64,000 nt of DNA from JANXLS01 sp035308565 (GTDB lineage Bacteria > Planctomycetota > SZUA-567 > H5-PLA8): positions 1 to 64,000 of the forward strand of contig DATGGK010000124.1 in the NCBI GenBank assembly GCA_035308565.1, read 5' to 3'. The first letter of the stretch is position 1. Each line of letters begins with the position of its first letter. Positions 1-8,094 of this stretch are shown here, in pieces. Under the pieces are notes generated by a model. The model ran no database searches, was not told the DNA's origin, and saw nothing but the letters and a program-made list of their open reading frames with translations. The translations under genes and the position numbers were made by a program.

Positions 1-29
1 ACAGCGCCTATTTGGTAATTAGGCGCTGT
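1..29. repeat. Perfect 10-bp inverted repeat
   Basis: ACAGCGCCTA at 1-10 is exactly complementary to TAGGCGCTGT at 20-29 across a 9-nt loop. It lies just upstream of the first gene and is followed by CCCTATTT. It could be the end of a palindromic repeat or a terminator of a gene outside the window; no T-tract follows on the + strand. Confidence 0.6.
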
Positions 30-55
30 CCCTATTTATCGATTAAGGTTACCAT

Positions 56-1231
56 ATGATTTGCAATCACCTAAAGTCGCTTTTTCTCGTCGCAGCGTTC
101 GCGGTTCCGGCAATGTCCGCCGAACCGATCATTCTGAACAGGCGCTTCGAGAACGTTTTTCTCGCGGGCGCTGCATTTGACGACCAAGTACGCGAACTCC
201 ACCGGCAACTTCGGATTCGTATGTTCATCGACCTCGACATAATGAAATTTGGCCCAATAAAACCGGTTTTTGAATTCTCATCCGCGAATGGAACTCTTTC
301 TGAAATTTTGGAAAAATATTGCACCAGCCATGGACTTCAATGGCATTATTGGAAAGAAGCGAACGCGATCTGGATTGAGTACAAAGACGTAACGAAGCAG
401 CGCGCCAAAAAGGAACTGTCGAAACAGTTCAACTATAATTCACCGGACGCAGGCGATCCATTTGCCGATAAAAAAACAATTACGAGCTTGCAAATACGAT
501 CTCTTTTCGACGCACTGCATGGCGACAAGGAACTTTGGATTCAACAGTACTTTGCGAATCGCACGAACGGTCCGGTAAAAATCGCTATTGCGGACGGTAA
601 ATGGCCCAAAGATGCATTAGATTTTGCCCGAGCATATCTGCTTGAACAAGACGGCAGGGCCGTAACGTATGGCGTAGATAATCAGGAGTATAATCCTGAA
701 GGCAACCGGCATCCGCATGGCGATCTGGAAATGATCGACGACTATCCGAGACCGGAGATATCCCTTTCGGCGAGCGCGGTCGTTAATGAAATCGCGAGAT
801 TCCCGGAATTGGAGCCAACCAGCGAACTTGGGATTAAATCGATTCAGTTTTGGCACGAATCTTACCGGCGATATCAATATCAAAAGAAGGAAATTACAGA
901 CGCATTCGCATCAATCGTCAATTCTGGAAATATGAAGGCTGTGACAGGGAATGCCTTCGATGGATGGGATAAACGAAGTAGAAACGAGTTGGGTCTTGAG
1001 TTATTCCGCCAAGCCGGGCGTCAGACGAAAAGCAAAATACTGAGCTGCCTGATCGTTACGCCATGCGAAGGAGGGCCGGAGTTCCTCGATTTTTGGAAGG
1101 AACTTTCCACGTCGGACGATAAGGAATTCCGAGCGATCGCCAAGCAGGAACTATTAAATTACGACGAGGAATTGAAGGCGCGCGGCGGCAAATGGACCGG
1201 AGAGAAGAAAACGGACTCGAATAATAGATGA
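56..1231 (+). CDS. Secreted hypothetical protein, possible STN-like N-terminal domain
   Basis: A 391-residue protein with a signal peptide (residues 1-21, cleavage near AMSA-EP). Residues ~25-110 (FENVFLAGAAFDDQVRELH, then a hydrophobic stretch ending WIEYKD) look like the small beta-alpha-beta STN/secretin-N fold, but this is a weak resemblance. The rest is charged and matches nothing I recognise. The start is preceded by AAGG at a usable distance. The DNA is AT-richer than most of the window, so it may be acquired. It stands alone, with a 312-bp gap before the next gene. Confidence 0.6.
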   Translation: MICNHLKSLFLVAAFAVPAMSAEPIILNRRFENVFLAGAAFDDQVRELHRQLRIRMFIDLDIMKFGPIKPVFEFSSANGTLSEILEKYCTSHGLQWHYWKEANAIWIEYKDVTKQRAKKELSKQFNYNSPDAGDPFADKKTITSLQIRSLFDALHGDKELWIQQYFANRTNGPVKIAIADGKWPKDALDFARAYLLEQDGRAVTYGVDNQEYNPEGNRHPHGDLEMIDDYPRPEISLSASAVVNEIARFPELEPTSELGIKSIQFWHESYRRYQYQKKEITDAFASIVNSGNMKAVTGNAFDGWDKRSRNELGLELFRQAGRQTKSKILSCLIVTPCEGGPEFLDFWKELSTSDDKEFRAIAKQELLNYDEELKARGGKWTGEKKTDSNNR

Positions 1232-1543
1232 AGAATAGGGAATAAGGGAAATAAGGGGACGGGAATTCCGGGACAGACTGGAATGGCACATACTTAAGGA
1301 ACGAAAGAACGCGTTAAAGTGAAAATCCTCCCTGACCGAGAAAGTGTTTGCGAACAGCTTTCATCGGGGGGAGGATCACAGTGGACATGTCGTTTATCGT
1401 CAGGCGCTCGTGTGAACTGAAGGCCGTGGGTGCGGAGGTCTTTTAAAATCATGGACAGACCCCGGCAATATCAAACGCTGACACCCCCATACTCCGGTGT
1501 ATGAGTCTAATGAACCGTTCTCATATCCATCCCAGGAGCCTCT
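1232..1543. other. Gene-free stretch with a terminal-inverted-repeat remnant
   Basis: No convincing gene. It holds one copy of the 18-bp motif that forms the ends of the 105-bp element at 40959-41063 (see 1281-1298), followed by decayed-looking sequence. The last ~45 bases form the leader of the oxidoreductase gene, with AGGAG about 8 nt before its ATG. Confidence 0.5.
1281..1298 (+). repeat. Solo terminal repeat of MITE-like element
   Basis: GAATGGCACATACTTAAG differs at one base from the 18-bp terminal inverted repeat of the element at 40959-41063 (GAATGGCGCATACTTAAG). It is preceded by GGGACAGACTG, which resembles the AGGACAGTCAC flank there. No matching inverted partner was seen nearby. 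Confidence 0.6.
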
Positions 1544-2875
1544 ATGCATTCCGATTTCCAAATCTCCCGCCGTGATTTCATTCGCCGTGCCGCGCTGGCC
1601 GCTGCCGCGACGGGCTTGCCGCTTTGGTACCTCAAAGAACAGCTCGGCGCCGAGGAAATTCCCGCGCCGCCGAAAGACAAACCCAACATCGCGCTGATCG
1701 GCTGCGGCGGGCAGGGGCGCGGGGACACGAAGAACGCCGCGAACTTCGGCAAGGTCATCGCCGTCTGCGACGTGGATTCCAAACGCGCCGGCGAAGCCTC
1801 GAAGCAGTTTGGCGACGCTAAAGTTTACAGCGATTTCCGCAAGCTGCTGGAGCGCGATGACCTGCACGCCGTCGTCAACGCCACGCCCGACCACTGGCAC
1901 ACGCTGGTCAACCTCGCCGCGCTGAAAGCCGGCAAGGACATCTACAGCGAGAAGCCTTTGACGCTGACCATCGACGAAGGCCGCCGGCTGGTGCAGGCCG
2001 CCGAAAAATCGAAGCGCGTCTTCCAAACCGGCAGCCAGCAGCGCAGCGACGCGAAGTTCCGCCTCGCGTGCGAACTGGTGCGCAACGGCCGCATCGGAAA
2101 ATTGCAGCACGTCATCACCTCGCTGCCGGCCGGCCCGAACAAAGGCCCGTTCGAAAAAGTCCCCGTGCCGCCCGAACTCGATTGGAACACCTGGCAGGGC
2201 CAGACCGCCGAGCACGACTATATGAAGGAGCGCTGCCACCAGACCTTCCGCTACTGGCTGGATTATTCCGGCGGCACGATGACCGATTGGGGCGCGCACC
2301 ACAACGACATCGCGCTGTGGGGCATCGGCCTCGAACGCAGCGGGCCGGTCAGCATCGAAGGCAAAGCGCTCGTCGCGCCCATCCCCGGCGGCTACACCGC
2401 GCCCAGCGAATATCAGGTCGATTACGTTTACGCCAACGGCGTGACGCAGCGCTGCCAGAGCACGGTCGAAAACAACCCTTCAGGCGGAAAAGGCGAGACG
2501 CACCGCGAGAACGAAATCCCGCACGGCGTAAAATTCATCGGCAGCGACGGCTGGATTTTCGTCACGCGCGGCAAAATCGACGCCAGTAAGCCCGAGCTGC
2601 TCAAAGACCCGCTGACCAACAAGCAGGTCGAGCTCTACGTCAGCAACAACCACATGGGCAATTTCTTCGACTGCATCAAGTCGCGCATAGCGCCCATCTG
2701 CGACGCCGAAATCGGCCACCGTTCCGTCAGCGTCTGCCACCTCGGCGTGCTCGCGATTCGCCTCGGCCGCAAGCTCAAGTGGGACCCGGCCGCGGAACAG
2801 TTCGTGGACGACAAGGAAGCCAACAGCTACGTCGCGCGCGAGCAGCGCAAGCCGTTCGATTATGGGATGGTGTGA
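1544..2875 (+). CDS. Gfo/Idh/MocA-family oxidoreductase, Tat-exported
   Basis: 443 residues. A twin-arginine signal (SRRDFIRRAALAAAATGLP, residues 9-27) indicates export of the folded, cofactor-loaded enzyme. The Rossmann NAD(P) site is LIGCGGQGRG (~51-60) and the catalytic EKP lies at ~135. The C-terminal half has the usual substrate-binding alpha/beta fold with DWGAHHNDIALW. Secreted members of this family are expanded in Planctomycetota and are usually assigned to oxidation or epimerisation of sugars; the substrate cannot be told here. AGGAG precedes the ATG. It is convergent with the next gene. Confidence 0.92.
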   Translation: MHSDFQISRRDFIRRAALAAAATGLPLWYLKEQLGAEEIPAPPKDKPNIALIGCGGQGRGDTKNAANFGKVIAVCDVDSKRAGEASKQFGDAKVYSDFRKLLERDDLHAVVNATPDHWHTLVNLAALKAGKDIYSEKPLTLTIDEGRRLVQAAEKSKRVFQTGSQQRSDAKFRLACELVRNGRIGKLQHVITSLPAGPNKGPFEKVPVPPELDWNTWQGQTAEHDYMKERCHQTFRYWLDYSGGTMTDWGAHHNDIALWGIGLERSGPVSIEGKALVAPIPGGYTAPSEYQVDYVYANGVTQRCQSTVENNPSGGKGETHRENEIPHGVKFIGSDGWIFVTRGKIDASKPELLKDPLTNKQVELYVSNNHMGNFFDCIKSRIAPICDAEIGHRSVSVCHLGVLAIRLGRKLKWDPAAEQFVDDKEANSYVAREQRKPFDYGMV

Positions 2876-2942
2876 AGCCAGCAATGCCGCACCGGCGCTG
2901 GTCCCTAATTTTTAACGCAGTGGGGCGCGGCTCGCGCCTGGC

Positions 2943-5900
2943 TTACTTCGCCGTCCCCTGCATCTTCTTGCTGGTGTACGTGTATTTCAGCTTTTGCGAT
3001 TGCTGGTAAATCACGTTGTTGACGATCAACGTAAATACGATATCCACGGGCTCGTTCTTAATGTCCGCTGGTTTCAAGCCGGCGTCGGCGAGCGCGGCCT
3101 TGAAATTCCCTTTCATCTGGATCGTGAACTGCGCGACTTTTTTCGTATTCTTTTGCGACACAACTCCGCTCGCATCGTAGGGCACGCCGCTCACATCCAT
3201 CTTGCTCAGATGCAGATTCGCGGGAGTCGTACCCGCGGGCGGAGTTACGGTCGCAATGAAATTGATCACATCTTTCAGACTGGCCGTCGAGGAATAATCG
3301 AGAACGATTTGCACTTTGACTTTTCCGAGCGCAACCACGTCAGCCTGCGTCACGGGTCTGCCGAGTGGCGTGCTGAGTGGATTGTTCGGATCGGTCGCGA
3401 AATAGTTCTCGAAGACATCGGAGAAGCCGTCGCCGTCGGAATCCAGCCCCACTCCGACGATCGCCGAATAGGTTGTGACGGTGGTCGCGCTGAACGTGCT
3501 CGCTTTCGTCGCCGGGTCGGTGACGATGACTGTAACCGTGTATGTCCCGGCCACGGAATAGGCGTAGGTGAGCGAACCCGTGGTGGTCGAAACCGTCGTG
3601 CCATCGCCGAGGTCCCAGTCGTAGGTCAGGCTTTTCGGTCCCGACACGGCGACAAAGAACGAAATATCTTTCTTGACGGAAGTGAGCGTTGGGAAGGCAG
3701 ACAGCGCGGAGCTCACGACCGGCGCGGTTTTTCCAAGCGTGAGGTTATGACTGTCGTCGGAGTTGTACGAAAAGGTCGGTCCGCCCGAGTAAAACGCATG
3801 GATTCGATAGGATCCCGCCGCCGTACCGCCCGGGATAACGTAGCTGACGGAGGCGAACCCCTTGGAAACCAGCGCCGGCTGCGGGGAAGTGCCCAGCGGC
3901 GTCACCAGGTCGGTTTTGAGAACGACGAAATGCACCGTTCCCTCGTCCACGATGCCGACATCGGAAGTCACTTCCGCGCCGAGCGTGACGGTGGTGTCCT
4001 TGGAACTGAGCGTGGCGCTCGTGTTGAAGGCCGCAACGTTCGGGCTTGCCTGGATAATCTGCACGGTCTGCGAGCTGCTCGAGCTGTCGCCGAAGTTATT
4101 CCCGCCAGTATAATTGACGTTGATTGTGTAATTGCCGATGGGCGTCTTTCCAGGCACGACGTATTGCACCGTGGCCTGCCCGCCGGCCACGTTGGCCGTA
4201 ACTGGACTGCCCACGGCCGCCGTGGCCGGCGTCTGGTCGCGCAATTGCACGGTCACCGAACCCTCGTTGACCGTTCCGGGCGCGACGACGAAAATACTGA
4301 TCGGCACAGTCTGATCGACGTTTTCGTAGAACGCATAGGTGCTTTGCGCGGAAACGAAGGTCTGTGCTTTGACGGTCAAGGTGTGCGTCTGGTCGGTGCT
4401 GTCGTTGAAATTATTGTCATAGTATTCGGCTTCAATTTTGTAACCGCCCGAGGCTGTGCCGCCGGGAAGCAGGTAGTTGACGCTGGCCGCGCCGTTTGCG
4501 ACGTTCCCAGGCGTCGTCGTCCCGATCACGTTGAAGCCGCTGTCCCTTACCGAGAATAGTATGTAGCCGGAATTCACCGTGCTGGCATTGGCGGCGGTCA
4601 CAGTCGCGTTCAACTTCACCACGGTGTCGCTGTTCGAATAGGGCGTGTTGACGTTGGACGCCGCCACGGAGGTATCTGTACCATTCAGCAGCAACACCGC
4701 GCCCGACAGCCCACTCGGACCGAAATCCAGACCGCCATTGTAAGTCGCCGAAATCGTGTAGAAGCCGTCGGGTGTGCTGCCCGGCAAAATGTACTGCACC
4801 GCCGCGTTGTTGCCCAGCACCGGCGGCGAAGTGACGGCGCTGCCGATGGGCGTTGCGCCATCCTTGAGCTGGAACGTCACCGTGCCGTCGTTGACTGTGC
4901 CGGAACTCGGATTCACTTGCGCCGTGAGCACAATGGTCTGATCCTTTTCGCTGTACGATTCGCCGTCCTGCGCGACCGTCAGCGTATCCGATGTGCGCAT
5001 GTCCTTTGAAAAAAAATAGGGCGAAATCATGCCGGTGGTGTTGATCCCGCCGGAATTGGTGTTGCCGGTTCCCGGAAACACGCCGTAGACCATGTTGCCT
5101 ACCGCCAGCAGTTTGACGTAATCGCCAAACAGGCGCGAGCCGTCGGGCACCGCCGGCGTATTCAGCGTAAACGCGGACGTGTTAAACGAGAACAGCGTCG
5201 TATCGCCGCTGAAACTGACACCCTGGTCAGTCGAGGTCACGAAGTGGACTTCGAAGTTGTCCGCGGATGGCGAGGCCATGTACATCACCGCGATCGTGCC
5301 GTTATCCAGAACCGCCACCGACGGCAGCGCCGTGCGGTATGATACATTCGACACCAAGGTGTTGCCGGCGCGCCCAATGAGGTTGTGGGTAGACGTGCCG
5401 TCATCGTGGAACTCGCGCAGAATAATCGTATCGACGTTGTTCCCGTTCTGTAGTCCGTATGCCGTGTAAACATGTGTGCCCGCGGGGTCGCAGGCGATCG
5501 AGGTGATGTTGCCGCGCAATTCGTTCTTTGTTCCAAAATACGGCGTGCCGAATTGTTTACTCGTGCCGCCGTCCACAATTAACCCGCCATAGGTATTCAA
5601 ACTTGTGAAATCCCACGCATTGCCGCTGGTGTAGCGGTTGATTCGGTATTCGATGGTCGTACCGTTGGCGACGGAGCCGACACCGCGGCCCCACAGCGCA
5701 TAGCAACGCCCCTGATTGTCCGCACAAATCCGCAGCCCCGGATTGACGATGTTATTGGGCATCACCTGCGACACCGGCAGATCCGCCGCGACAAACGTTC
5801 CATTGTTGGTACAGTTAATCGCGCGCAAAGCCGTCTGGTTGTTGCTGAAATCGTCGTAAGCAACGAAGACAGTGCTGCCCGAGATCGCCATCCAAGGCTG

Positions 5901-6557
5901 ATCTGTATTGCCGCTTCCGAACGCGTTTATTTTTCCGGTGTAAGTCCAAAGATTGCCGGGCCTGCCTGCCTGGCCATCGCTGTTTGGGTCAGTCGTCGAA
6001 CCGAGGTATACGCTCTGATCCGCGGACTGCGAAAGCTCGACTCCGTGCAGCAAACCGAGGCTGTCATAGATAAAATTCTGATCTGCGGGGACCGACGTTC
6101 CAGCCGCCGGCGACGGAATGGGGTAACGCAATGCCCACGTCAAGCCGCCGTCGTTCGAATACCACACGCTCGCATTGTTGCTCCCAAACGTGGACGAATA
6201 CGCAAAACTGGACACCACGACGTGGTTCAAATTGGTCGGATCGACCGCCACATACGGCTCATTGCCCCAATCTTTATAGGCCCCGCCATTTAGCCCGTTG
6301 AAATCCGAAAGCGGCACATTGCCGATGATATCGCGGGCTGACACATTCCCACCGGCACGCGGTGCCGCTCTGCGCAATTCCGGCGCGGGAGCAGTTGGAA
6401 CTGGATTAGGCGCGGGCACACTATAACTGCGTGCGCTCGATACGCTTGCGGCGTCGTTTTCAGCACCCCAGCCAACCGAAAGGACTAGTCCCAGAATGAA
6501 CACAACCCTGACGCACGCAAGCTTAACTGCGCGATTTCCAGAATAAATCCGGTCCAC
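2943..6557 (-). CDS. Large secreted BNR-like / Ig-like repeat / PKD protein
   Basis: 1204 residues with a GTG start preceded by AAGGAGAG. After a signal peptide (~12-32), residues ~85-510 look like a sialidase/BNR-type beta-propeller (repeated SNDGGLTW, STDQGVSFSG). Four tandem Ig-like repeats of about 105 residues follow (~515-945), each with a VNxGTVxFxL core and a YxIxAxYxGG end. Next come a PKD domain (YDWDLGDGTTV), one calcium-loop segment (DSDGDGFSDVFENYFATDP) and a ~110-residue C-terminal domain. The calcium loop and C-terminal domain recur in the broken gene at 25007-26694. Likely a cell-surface or extracellular adhesin-like protein; no catalytic function is claimed. Confidence 0.85.
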   Translation of the reverse strand: MDRIYSGNRAVKLACVRVVFILGLVLSVGWGAENDAASVSSARSYSVPAPNPVPTAPAPELRRAAPRAGGNVSARDIIGNVPLSDFNGLNGGAYKDWGNEPYVAVDPTNLNHVVVSSFAYSSTFGSNNASVWYSNDGGLTWALRYPIPSPAAGTSVPADQNFIYDSLGLLHGVELSQSADQSVYLGSTTDPNSDGQAGRPGNLWTYTGKINAFGSGNTDQPWMAISGSTVFVAYDDFSNNQTALRAINCTNNGTFVAADLPVSQVMPNNIVNPGLRICADNQGRCYALWGRGVGSVANGTTIEYRINRYTSGNAWDFTSLNTYGGLIVDGGTSKQFGTPYFGTKNELRGNITSIACDPAGTHVYTAYGLQNGNNVDTIILREFHDDGTSTHNLIGRAGNTLVSNVSYRTALPSVAVLDNGTIAVMYMASPSADNFEVHFVTSTDQGVSFSGDTTLFSFNTSAFTLNTPAVPDGSRLFGDYVKLLAVGNMVYGVFPGTGNTNSGGINTTGMISPYFFSKDMRTSDTLTVAQDGESYSEKDQTIVLTAQVNPSSGTVNDGTVTFQLKDGATPIGSAVTSPPVLGNNAAVQYILPGSTPDGFYTISATYNGGLDFGPSGLSGAVLLLNGTDTSVAASNVNTPYSNSDTVVKLNATVTAANASTVNSGYILFSVRDSGFNVIGTTTPGNVANGAASVNYLLPGGTASGGYKIEAEYYDNNFNDSTDQTHTLTVKAQTFVSAQSTYAFYENVDQTVPISIFVVAPGTVNEGSVTVQLRDQTPATAAVGSPVTANVAGGQATVQYVVPGKTPIGNYTINVNYTGGNNFGDSSSSSQTVQIIQASPNVAAFNTSATLSSKDTTVTLGAEVTSDVGIVDEGTVHFVVLKTDLVTPLGTSPQPALVSKGFASVSYVIPGGTAAGSYRIHAFYSGGPTFSYNSDDSHNLTLGKTAPVVSSALSAFPTLTSVKKDISFFVAVSGPKSLTYDWDLGDGTTVSTTTGSLTYAYSVAGTYTVTVIVTDPATKASTFSATTVTTYSAIVGVGLDSDGDGFSDVFENYFATDPNNPLSTPLGRPVTQADVVALGKVKVQIVLDYSSTASLKDVINFIATVTPPAGTTPANLHLSKMDVSGVPYDASGVVSQKNTKKVAQFTIQMKGNFKAALADAGLKPADIKNEPVDIVFTLIVNNVIYQQSQKLKYTYTSKKMQGTAK

Positions 6558-6585
6558 GGGTTCTCTCCTTGGAAGTGTTTGTAGA

Positions 6586-6604
6586 GTTAATAATGCACGA
6601 GTGC
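6586..6604 (-). promoter_or_regulatory. Shared 19-bp motif upstream of the large surface protein
   Basis: On the minus strand this reads GCACTCGTGCATTATTAAC, about 28 bp before the GTG start. The same sequence with one change (GCACTTGTGCATTATTAAC) lies at 46530-46548 upstream of the minus-strand PHP gene. GCACTYGTGC is nearly palindromic, so this could be an operator, or simply part of a promoter. Confidence 0.3.
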
Positions 6605-6768
6605 GTGAAGTTGATGATAGGGAAAGTTTACTAGAATCAAGCTCAATTCTAAAAAAAATAAGCTAAATTAACTTAAGTGATAGACTAGGCCAAATAACGC
6701 TCATGTAATTCTCGAAATTTAGGCGCTGCGAATTTGCGCGCCCCGATCTCGCTGTAGAATTGCCCATC

Positions 6769-7755
6769 ATGCGTCGCCATCTCATTCTCTGCATCGTCTG
6801 CGCCTTCGTATTTCCCCGCGCGCGTGCGGAGCAGGCGCGGACCCTCGTCGTCGCGGCGGACAAATCGGGCGACTTCGTTTCGGTGCAAGCGGCTATTGAT
6901 TCGATTCCAGCGAACAGCGCGGCTCCCACGATTATTTGCATCAAGCCCGGCACGTACAAGGAGCGCATTTCGGTTCCGCGCGGCAAGCCGCACGTGTCGT
7001 TTATCGGCGAGGATGCGGCGACCACGGTTCTCACCGAGGGCTGGTACTCGGGCACGCTCGATGAAAACGGCAAACCCGCAGGCACATTCAAAAGCGCCAG
7101 CACGTTTATTTTCGCGGAGGATTTTACCGCTGAAAACATCACCTTCGAAAACACCTTCGGCCGGATCGCTCCGAACAACCAGGCGCAGGCGCTGGCGATT
7201 CACATTTCCGGCGACCGTGCAACGTTTCGCAAGTGCCGCTTTCTGGGCTGGCAGGACACTGTGCTTGCCGACGCAGGGCGGCACTATTTTGAGGATTGCT
7301 TCATCGCCGGCCACGTCGATTTTATCTTTGGCGCGGCTGTCGTCTGGTTTGAGAAATGTACGATCCATTGCCGCGCGAGTGGCTACATCACAGCGGCCTC
7401 AACGCCCGCCGAGCAGCCGTTCGGTTTCGTGTTCCACCGCTGCCGCGTCACGTCGGACGATCAGAAGCCGTCGTTTCTCGGACGGCCCTGGCGCAGCCAT
7501 GCTGCGGTGACATGGCTGAACACGGAGCTTTGCGCGCAGATTCAACCGGCGGGATGGGACAATTGGTCCGATGCGAGCCGCGAAAAGACCGCGCGTTTTG
7601 CGGAATACCAATCGACAGGTCCCGGCGCGAATGCCGCTCGGCGCGCGACGTGGGCGCGGCAATTGAGCGACGAGGGAGCGAAAACGATCACGGCGCAATT
7701 TGTTTTAAAGGGCACGGACGGTTGGAACCCGGCCAACGCAAAGGATGCGAAATAG
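6769..7755 (+). CDS. Secreted pectinesterase (pectin methylesterase)
   Basis: 328 residues; signal peptide MRRHLILCIVCAFVFPRARA. I chose the ATG at 6769 over an in-frame TTG at 6760 because it opens the signal peptide directly. It has the right-handed beta-helix signatures of carbohydrate esterase family 8: GTYKERI, the QDT catalytic Gln/Asp block (GWQDTVLAD), DFIFGAA with the second catalytic Asp, and LGRPW with the substrate-binding Arg. It would remove methyl esters from pectin outside the cytoplasm. It is divergent from the large surface protein across ~210 bp. A large palindrome follows its stop codon. Confidence 0.93.
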   Translation: MRRHLILCIVCAFVFPRARAEQARTLVVAADKSGDFVSVQAAIDSIPANSAAPTIICIKPGTYKERISVPRGKPHVSFIGEDAATTVLTEGWYSGTLDENGKPAGTFKSASTFIFAEDFTAENITFENTFGRIAPNNQAQALAIHISGDRATFRKCRFLGWQDTVLADAGRHYFEDCFIAGHVDFIFGAAVVWFEKCTIHCRASGYITAASTPAEQPFGFVFHRCRVTSDDQKPSFLGRPWRSHAAVTWLNTELCAQIQPAGWDNWSDASREKTARFAEYQSTGPGANAARRATWARQLSDEGAKTITAQFVLKGTDGWNPANAKDAK

Positions 7756-8094
7756 CGCACGATTTTTCGAGGCTTCTCCCTTAGAGCCTATTTCAGTAGG
7801 CTTCGTAGGACGGGCTAGGAAGCCCGTCCTACTGAAATACGCTCTTAGACGACGGGAGCGTGGACTTGCCAAAATTCAACGCTCACAATGTAAAGACATG
7901 CAAATTAAAGGCTAAATCCAAGTACGGTCAAATGTGATCGGATTTACCTCCATTTTATTTTGACAGATCGAAAACTGCGGCTACCTTGGGTTCTCAATAG
8001 AGCATTTCGTCGCAGAACAGCGTTCCAACCCAAATTCAAAAAACTGCCGTTAAGATCGTGTCCCAAGGCGCTGCCTAGGCGGATTGGGGGCTTT
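7756..8094. other. Gene-free stretch upstream of the histidine kinase
   Basis: It contains the nested palindromes at 7789-7839 and then about 250 bp without a gene. The kinase frame stays open upstream to a TTG at 7960, but the encoded residues are basic and unlike a PAS protein, so I treat that part as leader. Confidence 0.5.
7789..7839. terminator. Nested palindromes, probable terminator or dispersed repeat
   Basis: Two alternative hairpins share an arm. GTAGGACGGGCT (7805-7816) pairs with AGCCCGTCCTAC (7821-7832) over a 4-nt loop. TATTTCAGTAG (7789-7799) pairs with CTACTGAAATA (7829-7839). No clear T-tract, so it may be a repeat family rather than a classical terminator. Confidence 0.5.

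Noticed and set aside
2994..4559. 521-codon + strand frame
   Set aside because: Antisense to the repeat-rich surface protein; no protein-like features.
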